A DNA stretch of 64,000 bases from Pseudomonas sp. 8O (GCF_902506495.1 NZ_LR733265.1:126098-190097); one strand, 5' to 3'; shown: positions 18,427 through 28,936, counted from the stretch's first letter. Notes: generated by a model not told the origin, from the letters alone. Translations and numbers: made by a program.

Positions 18427-20121
18427 TCTGTCTTCCTGCCTGCGCAGCGGCGTACCACGCACCGGGCGTTCGCCCGCGACGAAATAGGGTGCGTTGCTGC
18501 GCGGTAATGGCTGGCGCCCGCGAATCCGGTCCGCGATCTTCTCGGCGATCATGATGGTGGTGGCGTTGAGGTTGCCGGTGATGATCTCCGGCATGATCGA
18601 CGCATCCACCACGCGCAAGCCCTGCAGGCCATGCACGCGGCCCTGACCATCGACCACCGCCATGTCGTCCTCGCCCATCTTGCACGAGCAGGAGGGATGG
18701 AAGGCGGTTTCGGCATGCTCGCGAATGAAGGCATCCAGCTCGGCGTCGCTCTGCACATGCGCGCCAGGGCTGATTTCACGCCCACGGTAAGGATCGAGCG
18801 CTGGCTGCGCCATGATCTCGCGGGTAAGGCGTATGCCGTCGCGAAACTCCTGCCAGTCCTGATCGGCGCTCATGTAGTTGAAGAGGATGCTCGGGTGCTG
18901 GCGCGGGTCCTTCGACTTGAGCTGGATGCGTCCACGGCTGGGCGAGCGCATCGAGCCGACGTGAGCCTGGAAACCGTGCTCGTTCACCGCGTTGCTGCCG
19001 TTGTAGTTGATCGCCACCGGCAGAAAATGGAACTGGATGTTGGGCCAGGCGAACTCCGGGCGCGTGCGGATGAAACCGCCGGCCTCGAACTGGTTGCTGG
19101 CGCCGATGCCGTTGCCGGCGAACAGCCATTGCGCGCCGATGCCAGGCTGGTTGAGCAGCTTGAGCGCCGGGTACAGCGACACCGGTTCGGTGCATGCGTA
19201 CTGCAGGTACATCTCCAGGTGATCCTGCAGGTTCTGGCCGACGCCGGGCAGTTCATGTACCAGCGGGATATCCAGCTCGCGCAGCAGCGCGGCGGGGCCG
19301 ACGCCAGAGCGTTGCAGAATCTGCGGCGAGGCGATGGCACCGGCGCACAGCAGCACTTCACGACGTGCACGGGCTTCGGTGGCGTTGTTCGAGTTGCCGA
19401 TCAGATAGTTGACGCCGCTGGCACGCTTGCCGTCGAACAGAATGCGGTCGGTGGTGGCGTGGGTGACGATGGTCAGGTTGGGACGCGCCCGTGCCTGGTC
19501 CAGGTAGCCGCGCGCAGTGCTGGCGCGGCGACCTTCCGGGGTCACGGTGCGATCCATCGGGCCGAAGCCTTCCTGCTGATAGCCGTTGAGATCATCGGTG
19601 CGCGGATAGCCGGCCTGCACGCCGGCCTCGACCATGGCGTGGAACAACGGGTTGTTGCCGGCCTTGGGCGTGGTCACGCTGACCGGGCCGTCACCGCCGT
19701 GGTAATCGTTGGGGCCGATGTCGCGGGTTTCTGCCTTGCGGAAGTACGGCAGGCAGTCGAGATAGCTCCAGTCTTCCAGGCCTTTGGCCGTGGCCCAGTT
19801 GTCGAAGTCCAACGCGTTGCCGCGGATGTAGCACATGCCGTTGATCAGCGATGAGCCGCCCAGGCCCTTGCCGCGTCCGCATTCCATGCGGCGGTTGTTC
19901 ATGTACGGCTCGGGGTCGGTCTCGTAGGCCCAGTTGTAGCGCCGGCCCTGCAGCGGGAAGGCCAGGGCGGCGGGCATCTGGGTACGAAAGTCGAGGCGAT
20001 AGTCCGGCCCGCCGGCTTCCAGCAGCAGCACGCTGACGTCGGCGTCCTCGGTCAGACGGGTGGCCAGCACGTTACCGGCCGAACCGGCGCCGATGATGAT
20101 GTAGTCGAATTCCTGGGTCAT
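18415..20121 (-). CDS. betA: Choline dehydrogenase
   Basis: A 568-residue GMC oxidoreductase that oxidises choline to betaine aldehyde at the membrane. FAD-binding [16 protein letters not shown] (residues 8-23), the GMC signatures [20 protein letters not shown] (about 83-102) and [15 protein letters not shown], and the catalytic-site HPSCSCKMG (about 470) with [19 protein letters not shown] are all present. It is the third gene of betI-betB-betA on the minus strand. A 165-bp gap with a REP hairpin separates it from betB. Its last codons overlap the TorT-like gene by 12 bp. Confidence 0.96.
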   Translation of the reverse strand: MTQEFDYIIIGAGSAGNVLATRLTEDADVSVLLLEAGGPDYRLDFRTQMPAALAFPLQGRRYNWAYETDPEPYMNNRRMECGRGKGLGGSSLINGMCYIRGNALDFDNWATAKGLEDWSYLDCLPYFRKAETRDIGPNDYHGGDGPVSVTTPKAGNNPLFHAMVEAGVQAGYPRTDDLNGYQQEGFGPMDRTVTPEGRRASTARGYLDQARARPNLTIVTHATTDRILFDGKRASGVNYLIGNSNNATEARARREVLLCAGAIASPQILQRSGVGPAALLRELDIPLVHELPGVGQNLQDHLEMYLQYACTEPVSLYPALKLLNQPGIGAQWLFAGNGIGASNQFEAGGFIRTRPEFAWPNIQFHFLPVAINYNGSNAVNEHGFQAHVGSMRSPSRGRIQLKSKDPRQHPSILFNYMSADQDWQEFRDGIRLTREIMAQPALDPYRGREISPGAHVQSDAELDAFIREHAETAFHPSCSCKMGEDDMAVVDGQGRVHGLQGLRVVDASIMPEIITGNLNATTIMIAEKIADRIRGRQPLPRSNAPYFVAGERPVRGTPLRRQEDRLVG

Positions 20122-20170
20122 GGCTCCTCCTGTTGCCCGGCTGTGATCCGGGAAAACCTGGATGAATGTC

Positions 20171-20273
20171 CCCGGATGGCATCCGGGCTACGGGGCGGCG
20201 GCTTTTGGGTAGGAGCGGATTTATCCGCGATGTTTTTCGCGGCTGAAGCGGTGCGCCGCCCGGCCGCTCCTAC
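20171..20273. repeat. REP-like hairpins between betB and betA
   Basis: Two structures: a compact palindrome CCCGGATGGCATCCGGG at 20171-20187, and a larger inverted repeat whose ends are GTAGGAGCGG (20209-20218) and CCGCTCCTAC (20264-20273). Both match common pseudomonad intergenic REP types. Position between co-directional betB and betA could adjust mRNA stability. Confidence 0.7.
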
Positions 20274-20286
20274 GCTGCGATGGGGT

Positions 20287-21759
<1,473 letters not shown>

Positions 21760-21801
21760 GGGCTGTCCTCTGCACTTGGCAATCTGCTTGGAGAACAGCC
21801 T

Positions 21802-21829
21802 ATTTTATTTAAATTGAACGATCAATCAA
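21802..21829 (-). promoter_or_regulatory. betBA promoter with BetI-type operator
   Basis: Read on the minus strand, TTGATT (21829-21824) and TAAAAT (21807-21802) are spaced by 16 bp and form a plausible sigma-70 promoter 43-70 bp before the betB ATG. The palindromic ATTGAACGATCAAT (21813-21826) overlaps the -35 and spacer. It shares GATCGTTC with the dyad upstream of betI, as expected for BetI operators. Confidence 0.6.
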
Positions 21830-21889
21830 TAAAAACGACAAGGCGCAGCCAAACGCGACATGCTTGTCAGGTGCGTGGAGGTTGGATAC

Positions 21890-22160
21890 TGCCAGCCGCA
21901 GGGCGTAGGGTGCGCCGTGCGCACCGAGCGATCCAAATGATCAGAGAAAGGGGTTGTACGCGGTGCGCACAGCGCACCCTACGAAGCTGTTCGGGACGCT
22001 TTGGTATTCGCTTGAGACTGGTGCGCACAGCCAAGGTGGTCCCGCGACACCCTACGGGGTGTTGCCAGCCACAGGGCGTAGGGTGCGCCGTGCGCACCGA
22101 GCGACCCAAATGATCAGAGAAAGGGGTAGTACGCGGTGCGCACAGCGCACCCTACGAAGC
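21890..22160. repeat. 98-bp direct repeat in the betI-betB gap
   Basis: The unit at 21890-21987 recurs at 22063-22160 with three mismatches in 98 bp; 75 bp separate the copies. Each unit is itself an inverted repeat, GTAGGGTGCGC...GCGCACC facing GGTGCGCA...GCGCACCCTAC. The second copy runs into betI: its CTA at 22152-22154 is the betI stop codon. The remainder of the 392-bp gap holds only the betB promoter. Confidence 0.85.
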
Positions 22161-22742
22161 CTTGGCCAACTGCAGGTCGAGATAGTCGTAGGCAATGCGG
22201 CGTGCCTGTTCGGTGTCGAAGGCTTCGCCGGAAAGCGCGCCGCGCAGCCACAGGCCATCGATCAGCGAGGCCAGGCCGCGAGCTGCGAAGCGGGCCTGAT
22301 CCTTCGGCAGCGCGCGATGGAATTGACCGCACAGATTTGAGTACAGGCGGTGATCATTGACCCGCTGCAAGCGGCGCAGGGCCGGCTGATGCATGCTGCT
22401 GGCCCAGAACGCCAGCCAGGTTTTCATCGCCGGGCCGCTGACCTGACTTTCATCGAAGTTGCCATCGATCATTGCCTTCAAATGCGCGCGTGGGCTGTCC
22501 TCGCGCAATGCACGACGGCGTTGTCCCACTGCATTGCTGAGCGCCTGCATCAGGTGACGCATGGTGGCGTCGAGCAGGCCGTTCTTGTCACTGAAGTAGT
22601 GGCTGATGATGCCATTGGATACCCCGGCCAGGCGGGCGATATAGGCGATGCTGGCATCGGCCATACCGACCTGGTCGACGGCTTCCAGGGTGGCGGCAAT
22701 CAACTGCGAACGACGAATGGGCTGCATGCCGACCTTGGGCAT
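22152..22742 (-). CDS. betI: Choline-responsive repressor BetI
   Basis: A 196-residue TetR-family repressor, the normal BetI length. [19 protein letters not shown] and the helix-turn-helix [19 protein letters not shown] (about residues 27-45) are strongly BetI-like. It represses the choline-to-betaine genes in the absence of choline. It ends LAKAS followed by TAG, where the stop codon and downstream sequence belong to a repeat copy. Unlike the compact operon in some pseudomonads, betB begins 392 bp downstream with its own promoter. Confidence 0.95.
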   Translation of the reverse strand: MPKVGMQPIRRSQLIAATLEAVDQVGMADASIAYIARLAGVSNGIISHYFSDKNGLLDATMRHLMQALSNAVGQRRRALREDSPRAHLKAMIDGNFDESQVSGPAMKTWLAFWASSMHQPALRRLQRVNDHRLYSNLCGQFHRALPKDQARFAARGLASLIDGLWLRGALSGEAFDTEQARRIAYDYLDLQLAKAS

Positions 22743-22786
22743 GGGGATCTCCAGCGGGTGAAGTTGGGCCGGAGTCTAGGCGGATT

Positions 22787-22802
22787 TTGATCGTTCGATC
22801 AA
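22787..22802. promoter_or_regulatory. BetI-type operator upstream of betI
   Basis: TTGATCGTTCGATCAA has exact 7-bp arms around TT and lies 45 bp before the betI ATG. It shares GATCGTTC with the site in the betB promoter. Autoregulation by BetI is inferred from this similarity and from the known behaviour of the family. Confidence 0.6.
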
Positions 22803-22872
22803 TTACATGGAACAACGAGATGCCGTGTGGCACAAGGATGAGCCTAGAGTGCACTGTGCATATCGCCTTTGA

Positions 22873-23343
22873 TTAGTAGAGCCACCATGGAACAGGCGTT
22901 CCTGGAGACTGGCCGCACATTCCGATGGAGCAGAGTCGATTGAGGCCTGCTTCTGTCGGTTGAATACTTGCTTGGGCTTTCGAGTCGAAGGCGATGCGGA
23001 ATCTCGCAGCTGCAGTACTCAATACTGAAGCCTGCAACTGATCCTTCCCGCAATCACCAGCATCTACGGATAAGGCGTAGTCGCCCAAGGGCAGTTTGAA
23101 TATGGCTGATTCTTCAGGTTTGAGCCGCACGCTCAGCTGGCCATCAATGTAAATTGCGACATCACAGCTACTTCCGCTAAATCCTTTATCCCGGTTGATC
23201 ACCAGGTATTGAAAGGGCTCGGATGGTATTTCCTGATAATTAAACAATCGTTCGGGGGACACCGGTATTGCGCGATTGGCTGGAACTGACTGGGTTGCGC
23301 ATCCGGCAAGCAGCGGAATGATGGCTAGGGATAGCAGGCGCAT
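22873..23343 (-). CDS. Hypothetical lipoprotein
   Basis: A 156-residue protein not recognised by family. It has a lipoprotein signal MRLLSLAIIPLLAGCATQ with the lipobox LLAGC (Cys15), then a mainly beta region with short Pro-containing turns and four further cysteines that could pair (SSCDVAIY, AGDCGKD, RLCSIGMCG). The internal ATG at 23343 is chosen because the lipoprotein signal starts there; the open frame extends 20 codons. Codon use is visibly less GC-rich at third positions than in the neighbours, which suggests recent acquisition. It lies between betI and the BetX-like gene and has no evident link to choline. Confidence 0.7.
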   Translation of the reverse strand: MRLLSLAIIPLLAGCATQSVPANRAIPVSPERLFNYQEIPSEPFQYLVINRDKGFSGSSCDVAIYIDGQLSVRLKPEESAIFKLPLGDYALSVDAGDCGKDQLQASVLSTAAARFRIAFDSKAQASIQPTEAGLNRLCSIGMCGQSPGTPVPWWLY

Positions 23344-23443
23344 GCAGGTCGTCCTTGAACTTGAATTGATCTCCAGCTTATCGAGGTGATCTGCAGAAAG
23401 CACTCAGGATTTCAGAAGGTAAAGTCGACTTTGTAGCGGAGAG

Positions 23444-23466
23444 AAAAAAGCGGGCCGAAGCCCGCT
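23444..23466 (-). terminator. Rho-independent terminator after the BetX-like gene
   Basis: On the minus strand AGCGGGC-TTCG-GCCCGCT forms a 7-bp GC-rich stem with a stable TTCG loop, followed by six Ts (the A-run at 23444-23449 on the plus strand). It lies 24 bp after the stop codon at 23490 and probably ends the choVWX-betX transcript. Confidence 0.88.
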
Positions 23467-23489
23467 TTGTGATGTGACTGGAGGAGGGC

Positions 23490-24341
23490 TTACTTCAACC
23501 AACTCTCCACGCGCTCCGGGTTGGCGGCGATCCAGTCCTTGGCGGCCTGGTCCGGCTTGGCGCCTTCGCGGATGGCCAGCATCACCGCGCCGACTTCTTC
23601 ACCGCTCCAGGAAATCTTGCTGAGGAAGGCGGCAGCGTCGGCAGCCTTGCCCTTCAGTTCCGGGTTGGCCACGGTATCGACGCGCTCGTCGTCACCAAAG
23701 ACTTTCTTCGGATCTTCGAGGAAGCGCAGTTTCCACTTGGCGAACATCCAGTGCGGAATCCAGCCGGTGACCACGATCGGCTTCTGCGCTTTCTCGGCGC
23801 GGGTCAGGGCGGTGGCCATGGCCGGGCCCGAGCTCGGCATCAGCTTGATGCTGGCCAGGTTGTATTCCTTGATGGCGTCTTCGGTGCGACGCATCACGCC
23901 GGCGCCAGCGTCGATGCCAGTGATCTTGCCGTCGAAGTCCTTGGCGTATTTCTCCAGGTCCTCGATGCTCTTGGCTTGTACATAGTCCGGTACGATCAGG
24001 CCGATCTTGGCGCCGGAGTAATTGGTGCCGAGGATTTCCACCTTGTCCTTGAGCTTCTCGAAGTACTCGCCGTGGGTGGCTGGCAGCCAGGCAGAGAGGG
24101 TGGCATCGAGGTCGCCACGGGCCACACCCTGCCACATGATGGCGGGTTCGACCGGCTTCAGTTCGACCGTGTAGCCGAGTTTGCTTTGCAGGATTTCACC
24201 GGCGACATGGGTGACGGCGACGCTGTCATCCCAGCCGTTGACGTAGCCGATCTTCAGAGTGGGCTTGTCGGCGGCCAGGGCGCTGCCCATGCCGATGGCC
24301 AGGGCGGCAGCGCCGAGGCAGAGGTGCTTGATTACGCGCAT
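23490..24341 (-). CDS. Glycine betaine-binding periplasmic protein (BetX/OpuAC-like)
   Basis: A 283-residue secreted binding protein: signal peptide MRVIKHLCLGAAALAIGMGSALA, then an OpuAC/ProX-type fold. Residues typical of the aromatic box for trimethylammonium groups are present: GYVNGWDDSVAV (about 32-43), AIMWQGVARGDLDATLSAWLP and VVTGWIPHWMFAKW. It resembles BetX-type glycine betaine receptors, which share the ChoVW transporter core in P. aeruginosa. It is 208 bp downstream of choX on the same strand, after a hairpin, and is followed by a strong terminator. Which quaternary amine it prefers is inferred. Confidence 0.82.
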   Translation of the reverse strand: MRVIKHLCLGAAALAIGMGSALAADKPTLKIGYVNGWDDSVAVTHVAGEILQSKLGYTVELKPVEPAIMWQGVARGDLDATLSAWLPATHGEYFEKLKDKVEILGTNYSGAKIGLIVPDYVQAKSIEDLEKYAKDFDGKITGIDAGAGVMRRTEDAIKEYNLASIKLMPSSGPAMATALTRAEKAQKPIVVTGWIPHWMFAKWKLRFLEDPKKVFGDDERVDTVANPELKGKAADAAAFLSKISWSGEEVGAVMLAIREGAKPDQAAKDWIAANPERVESWLK

Positions 24342-24504
24342 GTTTGTTGTGCTCCATCAGTGAGTGGCAGTTGCAAGATCGTTGACTGGCTCGTTCTCAT
24401 TGCGGGCCTTGCGAATCCGTGTTGCGCAGCAGATTGCCGGTTCGCGGGCAAAGCCTCCCCATCACGGCCAGAAAGCAGCCGCTAGTGGTTTACGAGGAGG
24501 TTTC

Positions 24505-24532
24505 CGGGCTCGACCCCTGAGGTTCGAGCCCG
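24505..24532. repeat. Stem-loop between choX and the BetX-like gene
   Basis: CGGGCTCGA (24505-24513) and TCGAGCCCG (24524-24532) form a perfect 9-bp stem with a 10-nt loop, 18 bp after choX. There is no T-run on either strand, so it is more likely a processing or mRNA-stabilising hairpin than a full terminator. Confidence 0.6.
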
Positions 24533-24549
24533 AATCAGGTTGTGGCTTG

Positions 24550-25494
24550 TTACAGCCCTACGTATTTCTTCACGGCGGCAACGCCGTCCTGACCGTCAAA
24601 GGTGGTCACGCCGCTCAGCCACTGATCGAGGATCGCAGGGTTGGCCTTGATCCACTCCTTGGCGACGTTCTGCGGGTTTTCCTTTTCCAGGACCTTTTCC
24701 ATCAGTTGGCTTTCGATATCGACGGTGAACTGCAGGTTGTTCAGCAGCTTGCCGACGTTCTCGCAGCGCGCCTCGTAATCCGGCGGCACAACGGTGTAAA
24801 CCTTGGCCGCGCCGTAATCGGGGCCGAACACGTCGTCACCGCCGGAAAGATAGGTGATGTCGTGCTGGGTATTCATCGGGTGCGGCGCCCAGCCGAGGAA
24901 GACCACCGGCTCTTTCTTCTTGATGGCGCGCGATACCTGCACCAGCATGCCGGCTTCGCTGGACTCGACCATGCGGAAGTCGCCGAGGTCGAACTGGTTG
25001 TTCTTGATCATGCCGTCGATCAGCAGGTTGCCGTCGTTACCCGGCTCGATGCCGTAGATCTTGCCGCCCAGCTGGTCCTTGAACTTGGCGATGTCCTGGA
25101 AGCTCTTCAGGCCGGCTTCGGCCGCGTAGGTCGGCACGGCCAGGGTGTACTTGGCACCCTCGAGGTTGGCCTTGGGCAGTACCTTGACGCCATCGTCCTT
25201 GAGGAACGGCTCGATCACCGAGTCCATTGACGGCGCCCAATAGCCAAGGAAGACATCGACCTGGCCGCTCTTCACGCCGGTGAAGGCGATGGGTACCGAA
25301 GCCATGATCTTGCGCGGCTGATAGCCCAGACCTTCGACCAGGGTCATGGCCACACCCGTGGTGGCGGCGATGTCGGCCCAGCCAATCTCGGCGAAACGCA
25401 CCTGCTTGCAGCTCGCCGGCTCTGCGGCCATGGCGCCCTGCATCAGTGCGCAGGACAGCAGGCCGATGGCGGCAGTGGTCTTGATCATTTTCAT
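24550..25494 (-). CDS. choX: Choline ABC transporter, substrate-binding protein
   Basis: A 314-residue periplasmic receptor (ChoX/CbcX). Signal peptide MKMIKTTAAIGLLSCALMQGAMA, then EPASCKQVRFAEIGWADIAATTGVA split by Trp43-type aromatic box residue, VDVFLGYWAPSMDSVI (about 82-97), and VVFLGWAPHPMNTQHDITYL (about 200-219), which all match the choline-specific OpuAC subgroup. It is the last of choV-choW-choX; the gap from choW is 29 bp. Closely resembles CaiX at 40924 and the pseudogene at 28560. Confidence 0.93.
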   Translation of the reverse strand: MKMIKTTAAIGLLSCALMQGAMAAEPASCKQVRFAEIGWADIAATTGVAMTLVEGLGYQPRKIMASVPIAFTGVKSGQVDVFLGYWAPSMDSVIEPFLKDDGVKVLPKANLEGAKYTLAVPTYAAEAGLKSFQDIAKFKDQLGGKIYGIEPGNDGNLLIDGMIKNNQFDLGDFRMVESSEAGMLVQVSRAIKKKEPVVFLGWAPHPMNTQHDITYLSGGDDVFGPDYGAAKVYTVVPPDYEARCENVGKLLNNLQFTVDIESQLMEKVLEKENPQNVAKEWIKANPAILDQWLSGVTTFDGQDGVAAVKKYVGL

Positions 25495-25523
25495 CTGCGG
25501 TTCCCTGTGAAGTGAAAAAATGT

Positions 25524-26402
25524 TTACTGGCGCTGCAGCTTGCCGCTGAACCAGGCAAAGATGCCGCCGCGGGCGGTCTGCTTGGTGCCGAAGCTTTCAG
25601 TGATGCGGTCGAGAATGATTGCCAGCAGCACCACGGCCATGCCGCTTTCGAAGCCTAGCCCGATGTCCAGGCGCTGGATACTCGCCAGCACATCGTTGCC
25701 CAGGCCACCAGCGCCGACCATCGAGGCGATGATTACCATCGACAGGGCCATCATGATGGTCTGGTTGACCCCGGCCATGATCGACGGCATGGCGTTGGGC
25801 AGTTGTACCTTGAACAACAGCTGGCGGCTGGTGCAGCCGAAGGACTGGCCGGCCTCGACGATTTCCTTGTTCACCTGGCGAATGCCCAGGCTGGTCAGGC
25901 GCACCGCCGGCGGCATGGCGAAGATCACCGTGGCGATGATGCCGGGCACGCGGCCGAGGCCAAAGAGCATCGCTGCCGGAATCAGGTAGACGAACGCCGG
26001 CATGGTCTGCATGAAGTCGAGGATCGGCCGGATGATGGTCGCCACGCGCTCGCTCTTGGCGGCCCAGATGCCCAGCGGAATACCCAGCAGCAGGCTGATC
26101 AGCGTCGAGGAGAAGGTCAGGCCCAGGGTTACCACGGTCTGTTCCCAGAAGCCGGTCATGACGATGAGGATGAAGGCCACTGCGGTGAATACCGCGAAAC
26201 GTGCGCCGATGCGCCACAGGCCGAGGGCGACGAAGATGGCGATCAGCAGCCAGGCCGGCGGCAGCATCAGCAAGGCTTCGATGCCTTCGGAGAAACCGCT
26301 GACCACCTTGCCAATGCTGTCGAAGGCACCGCTGTAGTTGTCCAGCAGGTGCTGGACGACGTCGTTGACCCAGCTACCCAGGTCGAGTTTCTTGTCACTC
26401 AT
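25524..26402 (-). CDS. choW: Choline/betaine ABC transporter permease
   Basis: A 292-residue inner-membrane subunit of the BinPT type with about six helices in the C-terminal two thirds (residues 60-270). The EAA-loop sequence GIRQVNKEIVEAGQSFGCTSRQLLFKVQLPNAMPSIMAG, here spread over residues 170-210, contacts the ATPase. N-terminal GSWVNDVVQHLLDNYSGAF is soluble. Start overlaps the end of choV by 8 bp, showing tight coupling. Forms the pore for choline, and probably for betaine and carnitine delivered by the other receptors. Confidence 0.94.
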   Translation of the reverse strand: MSDKKLDLGSWVNDVVQHLLDNYSGAFDSIGKVVSGFSEGIEALLMLPPAWLLIAIFVALGLWRIGARFAVFTAVAFILIVMTGFWEQTVVTLGLTFSSTLISLLLGIPLGIWAAKSERVATIIRPILDFMQTMPAFVYLIPAAMLFGLGRVPGIIATVIFAMPPAVRLTSLGIRQVNKEIVEAGQSFGCTSRQLLFKVQLPNAMPSIMAGVNQTIMMALSMVIIASMVGAGGLGNDVLASIQRLDIGLGFESGMAVVLLAIILDRITESFGTKQTARGGIFAWFSGKLQRQ

Positions 26403-27600
26403 GGGATTCCCCCTGCAGTCGGGTCAGCAGACGGCCCTTGCTGATGGCACCGCAGTAGTGGCCTTCGGCGTCCACCACAGGGATCGGACCTTCGTTATCC
26501 ACCAGGCGCGTGATGACGTGTTCCAGCGGCATGTCTTCGGGTACCGGTACCACGTGCTTGAGCGCATCCGCCTCGAGTGGCCTGGGTTCGTCGCCGTCGA
26601 CCATCAGGGCGATCTTTTCCAGGCTGATGGAGCCCTGGAAGTTGTTCTGCTCGTCGACGATGAAGGCGTAGTGTTTGTCCAGCGCCTGCAACTCCTTGCA
26701 GATCATTGCCGCATCCGGTGCCCTGCCGTTGTAGACATAGGTCGGCACGCTGTCGGCCTTGAGCTGGCCGGCGGTGAGGTAGCGGCTGGTGTCGACGGTG
26801 TCGAAGAAGTTGCGCACGTACTCGTTGGCCGGCTTTTCGATCAGCTCCTGCGGGGTACCGACCTGGATCAGCTTGCCACCTTCCATGATGCCGATGCGGG
26901 TGCCGATGCGCATGGCTTCTTCGATGTCGTGGGAGACGAAGATGATGGTGCGCCGGTGGGTCTTCTGCAGCTCCAGCAGCACGTCCTGCATCTCACGGCG
27001 CTTGAGCGGGTCGAGGGCGGAGAAGGCCTCGTCCATGATGATCATCGACGGGTTCACCGTCAGCGCGCGAGCCAGGCCGACGCGCTGCTGCATGCCGCCG
27101 GAGAGCTCGTGCGGGTACTTGTGGGCGAAGGTGTCCAGGCCGACCTGCTTGAGCACTTCCATGGCGCGTTTCTCGCGCTCCTTACGGCCGGTGCCGGCAA
27201 CTTCCAGACCGAAGGCGGCGTTGTCCAGCACGCTGCGCGAAGGCATCAGGGCGAAGGACTGGAAGACCATGCTCATGTCGCGCCGGCGCAGGTCGATCAG
27301 TTGCGATTGCGGCAGCTTGGCCACGTTCTGGCCATCGATGTAGACATCACCGGCGCTGGGTTCGACCAGGCGATTGATCAGACGGATCAGGGTGGACTTG
27401 CCGGAGCCGGACAGGCCCATGAGAACGAAAATCTCGCCCTCTTCGACACTGAATGACACATCGCTGACGCCGATCACGGCGCCTTTCTCGGCCAGAATCC
27501 TCTCCTTGCTCCAGCCTTCCTTGAGCAGGTCGATGGCTTCTTGTGGGTTGGAGCCGAACACCTTGTACAGGTGTTCGACCACGATCTTTCCAGACTGCAT
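26395..27600 (-). CDS. choV: Choline/betaine ABC transporter ATP-binding protein
   Basis: A 401-residue ATPase of the glycine betaine/choline class (ProV/OpuAA). Walker A GLSGSGKST (about residue 63), Q-loop MVFQSFALMPSRSV, signature LSGGMQQRVGLARAL (about 168), Walker B MIIMDEAFSALDP, and a C-terminal pair of CBS domains (about 285-400) that sense ionic strength in OpuA. I start at the ATG at 27600 (MQSGKIVVEHLYKVFG), with AGGGG 11 nt upstream; the open frame extends to a TTG at 27618. First gene of choVWX; its promoter must lie in the following 959-bp gap. Confidence 0.94.
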   Translation of the reverse strand: MQSGKIVVEHLYKVFGSNPQEAIDLLKEGWSKERILAEKGAVIGVSDVSFSVEEGEIFVLMGLSGSGKSTLIRLINRLVEPSAGDVYIDGQNVAKLPQSQLIDLRRRDMSMVFQSFALMPSRSVLDNAAFGLEVAGTGRKEREKRAMEVLKQVGLDTFAHKYPHELSGGMQQRVGLARALTVNPSMIIMDEAFSALDPLKRREMQDVLLELQKTHRRTIIFVSHDIEEAMRIGTRIGIMEGGKLIQVGTPQELIEKPANEYVRNFFDTVDTSRYLTAGQLKADSVPTYVYNGRAPDAAMICKELQALDKHYAFIVDEQNNFQGSISLEKIALMVDGDEPRPLEADALKHVVPVPEDMPLEHVITRLVDNEGPIPVVDAEGHYCGAISKGRLLTRLQGESHE

Positions 27601-28559
27601 GGGACGTTTCCCCTTCAATCGGCATCCAGTTCACGCTGGCACGGCTGGGCACGCATCGTCGAAGCGTAGATCAGCTGTGTCAGGCCTCTGATACCTGTGT
27701 GGGTGTTTGCTGAGTTTCGAGGTTGGCGAGCGTTTCGCTGCGGGCATCGACTGTGGCGCTCGGGCACGCTGCAGCGCACGCCTGACCGCATCGTAGTTGC
27801 AACCTGTTGATGAGTGACCACTGTCTTGCCGTGCTGCAAACCGCTTTCCAAACCCTCTGGCAGTGTTTCGAAGCCCATTCCCTTGGGGGTTCATGCGTCG
27901 TCCTGGCGCATGCGTACATCCGAAATTTCTTGTTGGGCTGGCGCCCTGTCGATGGTGGGCCAGCGCTTGTATGTTCTTCGGTCCGGGGCGGTGGGCCCCA
28001 GTCTGCCGTTCCCCTTGGGAGGCGGCAGCGACGTCATCGGCTGACTCAACGATATAGTCTTGGGCTCTGCGCAATTATCGGTTTGCGACCCTGACGTGTT
28101 GGGCGACGACATGGCCCGTCACACCCTGTATTTTTCCATGTTTTCGCCGTTTTCCGGGCTCCTGAAAGCACTGCGTGATGCCGTTTTGAATAGCGCTCGA
28201 TGTAAGCATCGAGAAGCGCTTTCGAGAACGTGCTTTAAAAACCTTAACAGACTTTTTCGTCCCTTGGCCAAGGCTGAAAGCCGCGCCGGTGCTGGTTTTC
28301 AGCTCTTCAAGCGAGGCGCAGGCGGCGTAGCGCGGGGGCTGTGGCGATGTTGAAAAAAATTTACAGAGAAGGGTGGTGTAGTGCCGAAAATCGCTGGAAA
28401 AGCGAAAGGCGGCGCAATGTGACCAATTGGTCGCGCCTAGTGCAGGTCGCGCGCCTGAGCGTGATTCTCTGCGAGATGAGGGAAGGCCCTTTCGGACTGT
28501 GAGGCGACCTTTGCTTTTTGCCATTTTATTGGTTTTTCTCGGCCATTTCGTCGAATTTA
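27601..28559. other. 959-bp gap without a recognisable gene
   Basis: No open frame here shows a known motif, a good ribosome site or gene-like composition. Two structures stand out: a hairpin at 28192-28220 (AGCGC-TCGATG, loop TAAG, CATCGA-GCGCT with a 3-nt bulge) and a perfect 12-bp palindrome GACCAATTGGTC at 28421-28432. The choVWX promoter and probable GbdR-controlled sites should lie in the first few hundred bases. The rest may be the remains of the same decayed locus as the pseudogene that follows. Confidence 0.5.
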
Positions 28560-28936
28560 TCAGTCATTTACTGTCAGTGATACGTCGAGGACCTTGCTGG
28601 CAGGGCCACCTTGATAGCGGGTCACGCCTTCCAGCCAGGTCGTAATCATCTGCGGGTTGTCTTCGATCCACTGCTTGGCCACGCGGCGGCGGTTGGTATT
28701 GTCTTCCGGTACGGCACTCATCAACTGGTTTTTGCGCTGATGGTGAAGGTCATATTGCGCAAAAGCCGAGCCAGGTTGGGACACTGCTCGCTCAACCCGC
28801 CGCGTGCCACCGTGTTGACCTGTGCCGCTCCGTGATTGGCACCGAAATATTCATCGCCACCGGCCAGATAGCTCATCTTCAGACGCTCGTTCATCGGATG
28901 CGGTTCCCAGCCGAGAAAGTCCATTTGCCCGGGCGT
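28560..28936 (-). pseudogene. Remnant of a ChoX/CaiX-type binding protein
   Basis: The minus strand encodes the C-terminal third of a choline-type receptor: MDFLGWEPHPMNERLKMSYL and FGANHGAAQVNTVA align with choX VVFLGWAPHPMNTQHDITYL and FGPDYGAAKVYTV. After NMTFTISAK the frame breaks at an A5 run (plus-strand T-run 28729-28733); a one-base deletion there puts the rest, NQLMSAVPEDN...VAKQWIEDNPQMITTWLEGV, into another frame that ends at TGA 28560. The N-terminal two thirds are absent beyond about 28936. So it is both truncated and frameshifted. Confidence 0.85.

Noticed and set aside
21890..22160. Possible CRISPR array
   Set aside because: There are only two units of 98 bp with internal palindromes and one spacer, and no cas genes; this is a REP-type duplication.
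28075..28524. 149-codon minus-strand frame in the large gap
   Set aside because: Basic, low-complexity translation with no motif or ribosome site; treated as non-coding, though a structured RNA cannot be excluded.
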